Positions 17,184 to 25,768 of a stretch of DNA of 64,000 bases are shown here, piece after piece. The DNA is taken from the NCBI RefSeq assembly GCF_027789125.1, contig NZ_JAQFVF010000025.1:62001-126000 (forward strand), in the 5' to 3' direction. The notes below the pieces were generated by a model, which saw only the letters and a program-made list of their open reading frames with translations, was not told where the DNA came from and did not search any database. A program made the position numbers and the translations under genes. Source of the DNA: Paenibacillus aestuarii. GTDB taxonomy: Bacteria > Bacillota > Bacilli > Paenibacillales > NBRC-103111. Every line of letters begins with the position of its first letter. The first letter of the stretch is position 1.

Positions 17184-18737
17184 CTAACCATGCAAGCCTC
17201 CCACCAATCGGGGACGGGGCAGGTAGCGACCGATCGGAATTTGGACCAGGCTAGTCAGCCCAAATCGTGACAACTGGTAGAGCTCGTCACTCGCTCCAGC
17301 CTGAAAGCCAAGCAGCGGACGTCCGCCCATGTCGAGAATGGATGATGCCAGCAGCAAGCGATGCAGGAGCATGCCGGCTTCCATCTGCTGGATGCGGTAT
17401 CCTCTATACCCGAATTGGGGAATCAGATGATCGGCGGAACCGGCAATGTGCAGGCAGATCGGCACTTGATACAAATTGATGTTGTGCAGGGTCATACCCT
17501 GCTGCAGACGGAGCCGATGATCACCGGCAAGCACGCGCCTGAGTGCATGGGCTGCTGTGTCATAGTGGTAAGCTCCGTCCGGCACCTCTTCGACGTTATA
17601 GAAGCACCCGTATATAACGACACGTTGCGGGGCGGCCTCCCCCGAACCGTCCAAATCGTTGCGGTACGCGAAGGAAGCCGCTGCTTCCTGCAGCAGGACG
17701 GCTAACTGCTGTACCGTTACGGGGCTCAAGACAAATTCGCTTTCGGGCGAATACCTTGCGCGGTTGGCCGCCGCCAGATCGATGCTCAGCCGTTTCACCT
17801 GAGGCAAATAGACAGTCTGCAGGCCGCTTTCTGCAAACAAGGCGGGCTCGAAACGGTGAAACGGCTGCAGCGCATCAAGCACCGACGCTTCGTTCATCCG
17901 AGTCAGCTGCGGGATCTCCTTTACGGTCAGCGAACGCGTAAAATGCTTATGACGAACAGCCGGCAGCTCACGGCAAAGCTCAGCCGCCTCAACTTGCGCC
18001 TGCGTGCCGTTGCCGTCGCCGATCCAAGTGATGTCTCGCTGCGCTGAAAGCAGCATAACCGCATACACGTTCTCCTCCCGACCGGATAGCCCCAGAAGAT
18101 GGCCCAGAGCCCGATCCAGAAACTGATAGTGCACTCTTGACGAATAGCCGAACCGTTTCGCCGTCTCTTGCAGCTGCCCAAGCAGCACGCCTGTATCAAG
18201 CCCTTGTAGACGATAAGAGAAGGTGTTGTATTTATAAGCATTTTTCCAAACCATTGCCGATACGAAAACAGCGCCGATGCAAGACGATATATCACTCCGG
18301 TTGCCAAGAGCCCGAGATAAGTAAGAATCGTAATCGCCCTCACGCAGCAGCAACAGGCGGTGATGCGCTGTATCGTAATGGTAAATACCTGGAGTGCCGG
18401 TTGCCGTGCGGAGATAGACGTACAATTCGTTAGGGTACAGCCCTCCTCCGGAAGGGACAAATCTGCGGTACGTCTGTACTGGAACGGCATGAGAATAGCC
18501 TACTTGCGACAGCCCGTAGGCGTACCAGAGGAAATGTCCAATGTCCTTCACGCTCGGTTCAGCGGGCGATTGTCGCGCTTCCAACGTCAGCGGGATATCC
18601 GAGGACAGCGGAAGAGCCGGCAGGCCGCGATACAGCTTATAGGATAACGGCGCGTCGTCCCAATCGACCTCCCAGCCGGGCATCCCGCTCTCGTAGCTAT
18701 CGGCATGAAGCTGGCGAATAAACATTTCCGGACTCAT
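17184..18737 (-). CDS. SagB-type FMN dehydrogenase of a TOMM cluster (two nitroreductase domains)
   Basis: A 517-residue protein with two nitroreductase-fold units (about residues 60-245 and 305-515). The first holds the typical RRFVPSGGGLYPNELYVYL and FSYRLQGLDTGVLLGQL segments. The second is more diverged but repeats the pattern (RVVIYGCFYNVEEVPDGAYHY; later RIQQMEAGMLLHRLLL). In TOMM pathways the SagB protein uses FMN to oxidise azolines to aromatic thiazoles or oxazoles. The start follows GGGGGAGGC. It is the last gene of the operon, 63 bp after the YcaO gene. The whole block is visibly GC-richer than the neighbouring genes. No terminator was found after it. Confidence 0.9.
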   Translation of the reverse strand: MSPEMFIRQLHADSYESGMPGWEVDWDDAPLSYKLYRGLPALPLSSDIPLTLEARQSPAEPSVKDIGHFLWYAYGLSQVGYSHAVPVQTYRRFVPSGGGLYPNELYVYLRTATGTPGIYHYDTAHHRLLLLREGDYDSYLSRALGNRSDISSCIGAVFVSAMVWKNAYKYNTFSYRLQGLDTGVLLGQLQETAKRFGYSSRVHYQFLDRALGHLLGLSGREENVYAVMLLSAQRDITWIGDGNGTQAQVEAAELCRELPAVRHKHFTRSLTVKEIPQLTRMNEASVLDALQPFHRFEPALFAESGLQTVYLPQVKRLSIDLAAANRARYSPESEFVLSPVTVQQLAVLLQEAAASFAYRNDLDGSGEAAPQRVVIYGCFYNVEEVPDGAYHYDTAAHALRRVLAGDHRLRLQQGMTLHNINLYQVPICLHIAGSADHLIPQFGYRGYRIQQMEAGMLLHRLLLASSILDMGGRPLLGFQAGASDELYQLSRFGLTSLVQIPIGRYLPRPRLVGGLHG

Positions 18738-18800
18738 TCTGCCTCCCCCTATCTCACAGTGAACTACGGTATGACATTCGCCGGCATCGGTCCGACTCGT

Positions 18801-20744
18801 TTAAGGGAAAGGATGCGGATGAGCGTTGAGCTCCTCCATACGCAAAGGCCGCTCTTTGTATCCGAGCTCGGCCGGCACTCGAAGCACCCTTTCCAATCCG
18901 GCCACCCGGGTAAGATCGTAACCGAACGTCATCGGCAGCATGCCGGGGATCAGCACCTTCACGCAGTGCAGTCCGTTACGTCGCAGCTCCGGTGTGGTCT
19001 GGTCCACTACGATCACGTCCAATTGGAGCCGGAGGAACGTGCCGATCATCGACTTTAAGTCTTCTGTCAAATCAGTGCTCTTCGGTGCGGCTGTAAATTC
19101 CTGAGCGAACGTTCGCATCGGGCGGTTTTCCTCCAACAAAAAGCTCAGCCTCGGCTCCGCATCGGGCAAGCTGTATAGCATGGAATGGTCCTCCATGTTC
19201 CGTACCAGTGAAGGATCACGAAGCATCTTCATATAGTTCTCTCGGTTCGCCTCGAATTTATGTGTCATATTCAGCAGCATCCCCGACAGCTCATGAACCG
19301 CTCCCTTTGCCGCGCGCACCGGATCCGGGTGCGCCCCAGCCGCACAGATGAGATTTATTCCATGAGGATTCCTGTTTTTCGCCAGCGCCCAAATGCTGGG
19401 AATGCCATTCTCCATCGTCGCGTTAAACAAGAGAACGTCAAAACCAGCAACAGCCTGCAATCGCTCCACCATCAGATTCAAGTCGCGGTCACCGATGGAT
19501 CGAGGATCTAGTCGCGGAAGCGGCAGCTGTGCATACCACGTCAGCAGAAACGAATCGCGCTCCACAATCTCCAGTATGCCGTACAAGATCGCTTCCTCCA
19601 GGCTTCCGCCTAAGGCGCAACCGTTGGACGTCTCGTACACGAAGCCTTGCCGGCAAGGAGAGCTGTAGTACGCAAGCCATTGAGGCACCAAAATCGGGCG
19701 TTCTTGCGCAAACGAGTATCCCCATACCCATTCAGTCTCCACATCGGGATCAAATGGCCGGAAAGGAAATCCTGGCAGTTTATATTGCTCCTTCGCATAC
19801 AGCCCGACGGTCATGGGATCGAGCGCTTCCCCAGCCAGTTGCCGCCAGCTACCGTGAACGATTGGCCGCTTGCCACGCGGAGCCATGCCGCAATATCGCT
19901 CCAAGCCCTCCAAGATAGCGGACAGCTCGCTATCCGCATAGCAGTTCGTTCGGCCCGCCGTCAACTCGTCCTGTTCCAACATCGGAAGATTTACAGTGGT
20001 ATCGGCCAACGGCGACACCAGATCCAGCATTTTACCGTTCATTAATCCGGTTTTGTAATCGAGATAATCCCGAACCAGAAAAGTTTTCAGCTCATCGAAC
20101 GATCGGCTGCGGTAAATGCTCTCGCCGATTTTTGGACTCGGCTCGAGGGAGATCTGGGCCGCAACCCGCGAATCGGCTGGCAGATGTCCGCATACGGGGC
20201 ACTGCGGGTCCGGGAGGAAGAAATGGCTGGAGCAGGACAATGTCTTCAGGTTAAAGAAAACCACATGCTCTTCCAATCGGGAGCGGCTGTGCCGCAGCAC
20301 GCTCCGCGCTTCCGCCGCAAGCAGATACGCCATCTGCAGGAGTCCCGTGCGCGATGCCCACGCGTCGGATAGGACTCCCCCAGTCTCCGTCAAACGATGC
20401 TGCAGCTCCCACGTTTCCCTGCGATCGCGCCCCGCGATAAGCTTCCGGGTATCAGCGCACCGCGAGCAGCCAGGCTGGCCCGGCCTTACGAGAGGCCCAA
20501 CAACGCCTTCGCCGAAGGCGACGAAACCGCGCAGCCACGGAATGCCGGCAGCCTCAAGTTCCGCCTCCGCCTCGCGCTGAACGGCGGGATGCCAAGCATC
20601 TTGCAGGACTAGGGCAAGTTCCGCCGCTGCCGGCACTCCCTCCCGGAAATCGGACAAACGAACGATCCGGCACTCAGAAATCAGCTCCCCACACACCAGC
20701 TCAGCCAGCACTCCATCTCCGACAATAGCTACAACCGCGCTCAA
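18801..20744 (-). CDS. YcaO-domain cyclodehydratase (SagD-like) of a TOMM cluster
   Basis: A 647-residue protein. Residues 1-230 are a ThiF-related N-terminal part with two CxxC pairs (C93/C96 in PGCSRC and C182/C185 in QCPVCG) that probably hold a structural zinc. Residues ~240-647 are the YcaO domain, with the ATP/Mg-binding Glu-rich segments TNCYADSELSAILEGLERYCG split over ~268-288 and LEEAILYGILEIVERDSF. The C-terminus ends in PHPFP, the PxPxP tail that is conserved in azoline-forming YcaO enzymes. It uses ATP to activate the precursor backbone and cyclise Cys (or Ser/Thr) to thiazoline/oxazoline. The ATG overlaps the stop of the preceding gene by four bases, which indicates translational coupling. 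Confidence 0.93.
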   Translation of the reverse strand: MSAVVAIVGDGVLAELVCGELISECRIVRLSDFREGVPAAAELALVLQDAWHPAVQREAEAELEAAGIPWLRGFVAFGEGVVGPLVRPGQPGCSRCADTRKLIAGRDRRETWELQHRLTETGGVLSDAWASRTGLLQMAYLLAAEARSVLRHSRSRLEEHVVFFNLKTLSCSSHFFLPDPQCPVCGHLPADSRVAAQISLEPSPKIGESIYRSRSFDELKTFLVRDYLDYKTGLMNGKMLDLVSPLADTTVNLPMLEQDELTAGRTNCYADSELSAILEGLERYCGMAPRGKRPIVHGSWRQLAGEALDPMTVGLYAKEQYKLPGFPFRPFDPDVETEWVWGYSFAQERPILVPQWLAYYSSPCRQGFVYETSNGCALGGSLEEAILYGILEIVERDSFLLTWYAQLPLPRLDPRSIGDRDLNLMVERLQAVAGFDVLLFNATMENGIPSIWALAKNRNPHGINLICAAGAHPDPVRAAKGAVHELSGMLLNMTHKFEANRENYMKMLRDPSLVRNMEDHSMLYSLPDAEPRLSFLLEENRPMRTFAQEFTAAPKSTDLTEDLKSMIGTFLRLQLDVIVVDQTTPELRRNGLHCVKVLIPGMLPMTFGYDLTRVAGLERVLRVPAELGYKERPLRMEELNAHPHPFP

Positions 20745-22669
20745 CCGTCCTCCCCCTCTCCAAGCAGCACGCCATAGACGGCTACAGGACCATCACGCAG
20801 AAACGGCTCCACCGCCAGATCGATGACAAAGACTTCCCGGCTGCTTGTTTTCAGTTTCCTCATCGCATCCCTCAACACATCCGTTTGTTCCGCCGTCACC
20901 TCGGCCGGAACCGATAGCTCCAACGAGGCGATCGGACTGAGGTGTACAGACTTCGCCTCTACAGCCTGAGGTGCCCGACAAGCGGGTCCGTTTTGTGCTC
21001 TATGCAGCGCAGCTTGCAGCGCCTTACGCAGCGCAATTGGCACGTTCAAGCCGTTGCCGCCGAACCATCCATCCTCCGTGCCCACCCATACGGCCGGAAA
21101 GCCGCAAACTTCCTCTCCGATCCCGATCAAAGGCAGCCCACGCATCGTGGTCAATGCTTGCAAATAATACCTGCATCGCTCGTTGTCAACCTGACCGAGC
21201 CGCACACGAGTGACTGTCGGCTCTCCACTAGTCAGCCGTGCCTCCAAGTGCTGCAACAAACAAGCCTGCAGCCCGCGCGCCATGCCTTCTGCTATCGTCT
21301 CTCCGACACCGATACCGATAAACTGCTCGGTGTTAACAAGAACCCCCGTGAGCCTCGACACATACGCCTCAAGCCCGGACAGCCCTGCTTCACGCCTTGC
21401 CTCCTCGTGCGTCAACCCAGAACAGACAATGTCCGGCAGCAAATCGGCTGGCCCTTCTGTCAACGGATCGGCAGCCTGAACGCGGCATTGTGACATAGGC
21501 AGCTGTCCAAGGTCCCCTTCCTCCCACTTATGGATAATTCCTGTTTTCTCCGATGTCAACATGCTCAAATATGAAAACAGCCCGTTCACTCCGCCGACGT
21601 CCCGCCGTTCCTCGAACCGAAGCTCCGTAATATCCACCCATCTGGCTGCGGCATTCACATTTTCAGCGGCGAGAGGATGCGGCAGGAACGGATGCCAGTT
21701 TCCTTCCAGTGTCTCCAAATCAAGCAGATACAGCGAGTTTCTCAGCTCCGATTCAGCAGCACCCGTCACCATTTTGAAGTGTTCGAACACAATCAAATTT
21801 GCGAGCAGTGCCCCTGCCGTAGAGGAGAAAGCGAACCGCTCCGTGTCCTTGAAAACTTCTGACTTATGGATGCGCCGCCTTGCCGACTCCCAGCAGAATG
21901 CGCTCCCCGGCTGCACGAGCGGGCCCGCGATGCCAGCTTGATGAAGGTGTACGGCGGGTATCCATGTTTTGCGTTCCGCTTGGCATGCCGCTTGAAGTAA
22001 CCGAAATTCCTCACAATCGCCAAGCTCGGACACAAAGAGGATCGTTTGGAACGGCCGCACGGCTTCCCTCCATGCGTCGGCTCCCTTGTGCGGCAGCGTC
22101 ACCTCTCCGATCTCGACTTCGGGGTCCGTCTTGCGGGCGTGTTCCGCCAAAGCCGAAAGCCGCCGCCGGTCCGTAGGCATCGAATCCGTAATCAGGATGC
22201 GAAACCGGGGCAATCCTGACTCAAGCAACGCCGATACGAGCGACGCCAACATCGGGCCGAAGCCGACCGCAAGCACCTCGGACTGCCGGTAACACTGAAA
22301 CCGGTAAGCGCCGGAATCGCCGAAGCTGTCGAGATAAGCGATTTGCCCTGCATACCTGCGGATCGTTTCCTCCGATAGAACGTAAGGGTGGTCCTGGCTC
22401 ACATCCCGCGCAAAGCCTTTCTGCCTCAGCACTTCCGCGATTTCGTAAACTCTTTCCCGATGCGGACCAGATAGTCCGTCCGTCAATTCCGCCAGTGTGT
22501 GTTTCCCGTTGAACATGGGAATGAGCTTTTCCAGCCAGCGGTCGATCATCTCTCCTTGCATGCGGAACGTACCGGCGTTATTCCGGAAATAGACGCCGTC
22601 ATTCGGAACCGGCAAAAAAAATGTATCCGCCTTTACCTGAAGGCGCACAGACGGGGTCAACTTTGACAT
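20741..22669 (-). CDS. ThiF-like TOMM maturation protein, precursor-binding partner of YcaO
   Basis: A 642-residue protein matching the remembered 'thiazole-containing bacteriocin maturation protein' type. Residues ~1-90 look like a RiPP-recognition winged-helix domain (PSVRLQVKADTFFLPV, then FNGKHTLAELTDGL). Residues ~120-370 form a degenerate ThiF/E1-like Rossmann part (VLAVGFGPMLASLVSALLES; no clean GxGGxG and no CxxC pairs). The C-terminal third (about 430-640) is unfamiliar but contains GIGVGETIAEGMARGLQACLL. It is inferred to bind the leader peptide and present the core to the YcaO enzyme. The start follows AGGAGGG. It lies 164 bp after the precursor gene, with a hairpin in the gap. Confidence 0.85.
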   Translation of the reverse strand: MSKLTPSVRLQVKADTFFLPVPNDGVYFRNNAGTFRMQGEMIDRWLEKLIPMFNGKHTLAELTDGLSGPHRERVYEIAEVLRQKGFARDVSQDHPYVLSEETIRRYAGQIAYLDSFGDSGAYRFQCYRQSEVLAVGFGPMLASLVSALLESGLPRFRILITDSMPTDRRRLSALAEHARKTDPEVEIGEVTLPHKGADAWREAVRPFQTILFVSELGDCEEFRLLQAACQAERKTWIPAVHLHQAGIAGPLVQPGSAFCWESARRRIHKSEVFKDTERFAFSSTAGALLANLIVFEHFKMVTGAAESELRNSLYLLDLETLEGNWHPFLPHPLAAENVNAAARWVDITELRFEERRDVGGVNGLFSYLSMLTSEKTGIIHKWEEGDLGQLPMSQCRVQAADPLTEGPADLLPDIVCSGLTHEEARREAGLSGLEAYVSRLTGVLVNTEQFIGIGVGETIAEGMARGLQACLLQHLEARLTSGEPTVTRVRLGQVDNERCRYYLQALTTMRGLPLIGIGEEVCGFPAVWVGTEDGWFGGNGLNVPIALRKALQAALHRAQNGPACRAPQAVEAKSVHLSPIASLELSVPAEVTAEQTDVLRDAMRKLKTSSREVFVIDLAVEPFLRDGPVAVYGVLLGEGEDG

Positions 22670-22679
22670 CTCAGCCCTC

Positions 22680-22803
22680 CTAGCCGTAAACGCCGTTCTC
22701 CAATTCGGAATATTCCATTATATGTAATCCTATGTCCCTCTCTTTGTCCCTCATGTCACATATCTTCTTCGGAAATGCGGCCGCCCCTGCACAGCGTTGT
22801 GCA
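22680..22803 (-). promoter_or_regulatory. Gap between precursor and maturation genes with a hairpin
   Basis: TGCACA (22788-22793) and TGTGCA (22798-22803) form a six-base stem with a GCGT loop. No T-run follows, so partial termination or RNA processing after the precursor gene is possible; either would raise precursor mRNA over enzyme mRNA. A 24-codon frame (ATG 22754, stop 22680) with a weak AAGAAG site also lies here; I do not call it a gene. Confidence 0.35.
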
Positions 22804-22833
22804 AGGGCGATCGCTTTACTACGAGTGAAAACA

Positions 22834-23196
22834 TTAGCGACAGCGGTGGCCGCCTCCGCATTGGTGGCAATTGCCTGCGCATTGATGGCAGAAGGCCGCA
22901 CACTGGTGACAGCGACCGCCGCAAAAACCACTGCAGAACCCGCCACAAACGCCGGCACAAACCCCGGCACAAACCCCCGGGATAAAACCTACGCAAACGC
23001 CTGCACAAACGCCCGCACAAACCCCTGCACAAACTCCTGCGCATAGTCCAACGCATAGACGCGACGCATCCACCGGCATTTGGCCGATCGGAAACTGGCC
23101 AGCGGGATACTGGCCCTGCTGCTCCCAAGGCGTTACTTCGCTCGCCTGAAATTGCGAGACACCCAACTGTTGAAGCTCATTTTGAAAATTTGTCAT
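22834..23196 (-). CDS. TOMM precursor peptide, heterocycloanthracin/sonorensin-like
   Basis: A 120-residue precursor. The leader (about residues 1-47) begins MTNFQNELQQLGVSQFQ and runs through VTPWEQQGQYP to VDASRL. It resembles heterocycloanthracin leaders in length and in the 'FQxELxxLGVxxFQ' opening. The core (48-120) has 18 cysteines. The first 12 lie mostly every fourth residue (repeats such as CAGV, CVGL, CGGF, CSGF), with one longer gap CVGFIPGVC. The end carries three CHQC units: CHQCAAFCHQCAGNCHQC, then GGGHRCR. Many cysteines are presumably converted to thiazoles by the downstream enzymes, giving an antimicrobial peptide. The start follows GGAGGG. It is the first gene of the operon. 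No Ser/Thr-rich part is present, so oxazoles would be few. Confidence 0.92.
   Translation of the reverse strand: MTNFQNELQQLGVSQFQASEVTPWEQQGQYPAGQFPIGQMPVDASRLCVGLCAGVCAGVCAGVCAGVCVGFIPGVCAGVCAGVCGGFCSGFCGGRCHQCAAFCHQCAGNCHQCGGGHRCR
22930..23055 (-). repeat. Tandem 12-bp coding repeats of the precursor core
   Basis: The DNA encoding the CxGx units repeats with a 12-base period (for example TGTGCAGGGGTT with third-base variation). This is an in-gene tandem repeat that can expand or shrink by slippage or recombination, changing the number of modifiable cysteines. Confidence 0.8.
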
Positions 23197-23499
23197 GAGA
23201 TAACCCTCCGATATTATTATTCACGATGCTTTGAAGCGAAAAGAAATGGAATGTTACAGAACATGATTCCAATTTATGGTCGGAACTCCGCAAGTGTTAC
23301 TGAGTCATATGTCCTGTTTTTGGGGTTTTACCAAATAGACTTGTCCGAGAAAACGCCGGACCCATGGAACTGTACCTCGTGGTGGCGATCATTTGAGGCT
23401 GATCTACCTTCTGGATGTACAGGGCAAGTTATCTTTTCGACACATGAGACAACTAAACCTAATATCCTAAATTAGCCCAATATTTAAAGGAGCGTTTTG
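23197..23499. promoter_or_regulatory. Divergent promoter region between TOMM precursor and GMC oxidoreductase
   Basis: About 300 bp separate the two start codons. GGAGGG (for the precursor) and AAAGGAGC (for the GMC gene) are clear. I could not identify convincing -35/-10 pairs or operators. A plus-strand frame crossing this region from the precursor gene is judged a shadow. Confidence 0.4.
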
Positions 23500-25128
23500 A
23501 TGGAAAGAAAATTAATTTTTGATTACGTTATTGTGGGTACAGGACCAGCAGGAGCGGTAATCGCGAAAACTCTATCTGACGATAAACGAACATCCGTCCT
23601 TGTTTTAGAAGCGGGCGGAAATAACGATAAAGATAAACCGATTAGCGACTCGACGATGGCTTCTATGTTGGAAGAACAGTTCTTCCCTCAGTATTTTTGG
23701 CAAGGAGAAGGTGTCCCGCAAGCGGGGCTTGACGATCGAATGTTTGAATGGACAACAGGACGTCTTATGGGCGGCGGTTCATCGATTAATGGAGAACAGT
23801 ATGTGCGCCCTACAAGCCATGTACTTAAAGAATGGGAAAGGCTGCTCGGCCCTCTTTGGTCCCCTAAACGAGCGGTTCTGCGATTCAAAATACTTGAAAA
23901 ATATAATGGTAAAACAATTAATGCCGCTGCACGCGGGTATCGAGGTCGCATTGATATTCGTCAGGCTCCTTTACATCCGACATCGATGGCAAAAAAATTA
24001 GTTACTGCAATCGAGCGAGCCTCCGGCTTCCCTGAAATTCTCGATTATAATAACCCGAAAACCACAATGGGCCCCTTTACGCGATGGCAATTATATCAAA
24101 AACCGAATGGCAGGAGGGAAAGTTCCTCCACTGCATTTTTGTCTCCAGATATCTTAAAGGTGAATGGCCGGGGAGTAAATGGTCGTAAATTAAGATTATT
24201 TTCTGATTCGACTGCTTTGCGGGTGATATTTTCTAATAAGCGCGCCCGTGGAGTGGAATTTCTAAAAAGTGGTAAGCGATTAATTGCATACGCAAGGAAA
24301 AAGGTCATTATTACGGCTGGTATTAACAGCGCTCAACTCTTAATGCTATCCGGGATAGGATCTGCAAAAATACTTAAAGAAGCTGGTATTCGCTGCATCT
24401 TTAATAATCCAAACGTAGGGAAAAGCTTAAGAAATCACACACTTAACTTTGCCGTATTTCAGTCGAATCCGAGCGACAGACCTTTACCTTCAAATGATCC
24501 AAATGCCCTTTATACCGGTGGGGCTTTCCTGCCTGATCCTTTAGGCATAGATCGAAAACGTCGAGCGGTTCAAATTTTGGGTATAGGTTCTGAAGGCGAT
24601 ACGTTAACGTTAGGTTTGATATACTTACGTCCGAAGAGTCGCGGTTCCATCAAAATCCAAAACAAGGATCCTCTAAAAATTGTGCTCGCAGATGAAGGTT
24701 TTCTAGATAATCCGAATGATTTGGAAGCTGTAAAAAACATTTATAAGATCTATGTAAAGGATATAGCCGCTGAGCTTATGTCCATTGATCCTATGTATCA
24801 GCTCATCTCACCTACTGCTGAAACGATTGATAATGATGCCGAACTGGAACAATTTATTAAAGACAACTTTGATCACAATCATCACCAACAAAGCTTGCTT
24901 CGAATGGCCCCATTAAAAAACGGAGGGGTCGTTGATCGGCGTGGAAATGTTTACGGAGTAAAAGATTTAATTGTTGCGGATGCTTCAATCATCCCTTTTA
25001 CCGTCGATGGAAATACTTCAGCGGCAGCATATCTAATCGGATATACGATCGCGAAACAAATCATAATGATAGATAAAAGGAAACAGCGGAGGAAGATTCG
25101 AGAGAATTTCGAAAATAGCGAAGAATAG
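23500..25128 (+). CDS. GMC-family FAD-dependent oxidoreductase
   Basis: A 542-residue glucose-methanol-choline oxidoreductase. The N-terminal FAD site is YVIVGTGPAGAVIAKTL followed by VLVLEAGG. GMC signature 1 appears as TTGRLMGGGSSINGEQYVRP, and signature 2 as ITAGINSAQLLMLSGIGSA. The C-terminal part holds the catalytic His region (NHHQQSLLRMAP) and VADASIIPFTVDGNTSAAAYLIG. The family oxidises alcohols with FAD, using oxygen or another acceptor; the substrate cannot be told. No signal peptide is seen, so it is cytoplasmic. The ATG at 23500 follows AAAGGAGC; an upstream TTG at 23497 is ignored. It is divergent from the TOMM precursor and followed by a strong terminator. Codon use is AT-richer than in the TOMM genes. 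Confidence 0.9.
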   Translation: MERKLIFDYVIVGTGPAGAVIAKTLSDDKRTSVLVLEAGGNNDKDKPISDSTMASMLEEQFFPQYFWQGEGVPQAGLDDRMFEWTTGRLMGGGSSINGEQYVRPTSHVLKEWERLLGPLWSPKRAVLRFKILEKYNGKTINAAARGYRGRIDIRQAPLHPTSMAKKLVTAIERASGFPEILDYNNPKTTMGPFTRWQLYQKPNGRRESSSTAFLSPDILKVNGRGVNGRKLRLFSDSTALRVIFSNKRARGVEFLKSGKRLIAYARKKVIITAGINSAQLLMLSGIGSAKILKEAGIRCIFNNPNVGKSLRNHTLNFAVFQSNPSDRPLPSNDPNALYTGGAFLPDPLGIDRKRRAVQILGIGSEGDTLTLGLIYLRPKSRGSIKIQNKDPLKIVLADEGFLDNPNDLEAVKNIYKIYVKDIAAELMSIDPMYQLISPTAETIDNDAELEQFIKDNFDHNHHQQSLLRMAPLKNGGVVDRRGNVYGVKDLIVADASIIPFTVDGNTSAAAYLIGYTIAKQIIMIDKRKQRRKIRENFENSEE

Positions 25129-25158
25129 CTGAAATCTTGTACGTTCAGTTTTCAATGA

Positions 25159-25187
25159 AGCACTCTATGCCCAGAGTGCTTTTTTTC
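25159..25187 (+). terminator. Terminator after the GMC gene
   Basis: Arms AGCACTCT and AGAGTGCT with a six-base loop, followed by seven or more T residues. A textbook intrinsic terminator 30 bp after the stop codon. Confidence 0.9.
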
Positions 25188-25301
25188 GTGTTTGTGCTTG
25201 TCCATGGATTTCGCACATTTTTGAATCCTTAGTGGATAAGTCCAATTCTCTATTCTACATTGATCATAAAGTATGCTGAACATGATTAGAGGAGGATTTA
25301 T

Positions 25302-25721
25302 ATGGCACAACAAGTGAAATTAAGTCCGCAATTCAGAAGACTTTGTATGCAATTCAGCAGAATCTTAGGCGGCGAATCGGAAATTGAAGCAGGTCCGGTT
25401 TGTTTTGTGACGCGAATGACGAATTTAAAAGAAACGATCCTAGGAAGAAGAACGCGCTCCCCACTGGTTCAAATGCAAATGTTCTCGTTTGAATCGCTAG
25501 ATAGTTCGGGTCGTGCGCTATGCTTAGGTGAGACTGCCGTTCATCAAGATCAGGTTAATCGCTTAATAACAAACCTCCGTAAACGCGGGATAAAAGTAAC
25601 AGCGATTCATAATCACTGGCTAAAAGAAAATCCTCGATTAATGTATATGCATTGGGAAGCCATCATGAATCCAGTCGTTTTTGCGAAAAGAACCAAAGAG
25701 TCCATTGCATTCTTAGGTTAA
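25302..25721 (+). CDS. DUF1259-family protein, first of a tandem pair
   Basis: A 139-residue protein with the DUF1259 (LppY/LpqO-like) pattern: an initial helix with FRRLCMQFSRILGG, then VCFVTR, a short sheet region, ALCLGETAVHQDQVNRLITNLR, KVTAIHNHWLKENPRLMYMHWEA and an ending of helical AKRTKESIAFL. The IHNHWL motif (two His) is the most conserved element and could bind metal. The function is unknown. No signal peptide is seen, unlike many actinobacterial members, which are lipoproteins. The start follows AGAGGAGG. It is followed 47 bp later by a close paralogue, suggesting local duplication. Confidence 0.75.
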   Translation: MAQQVKLSPQFRRLCMQFSRILGGESEIEAGPVCFVTRMTNLKETILGRRTRSPLVQMQMFSFESLDSSGRALCLGETAVHQDQVNRLITNLRKRGIKVTAIHNHWLKENPRLMYMHWEAIMNPVVFAKRTKESIAFLG

Positions 25722-25768
25722 TTGCCGTTGAGTTTTGTACGTAACTTATTTTGAAAGGATGATTTCAT

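Noticed and set aside
17267..22292. Many plus-strand frames of 60-180 codons opposite the TOMM enzymes
   Set aside because: All lie opposite real genes in GC-rich DNA, lack ribosome sites and show Arg/Ser/Pro-rich shadow composition.
22680..22970. 96-codon minus-strand reading frame overlapping the precursor
   Set aside because: It runs out of frame through the Cys repeats; its Ala/Val composition is a by-product of the 12-bp repeats. Only its last 24 codons lie outside the precursor gene and are mentioned as a possible small frame.
22930..23055. Tandem repeats as a CRISPR array
   Set aside because: Units of 12 bases without spacers lie inside a protein-coding gene.
22732..23475. Plus-strand frames across the TOMM precursor and its promoter
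   Set aside because: Composition follows the repeat on the other strand (Ala/Thr-rich, no motif); no ribosome sites.
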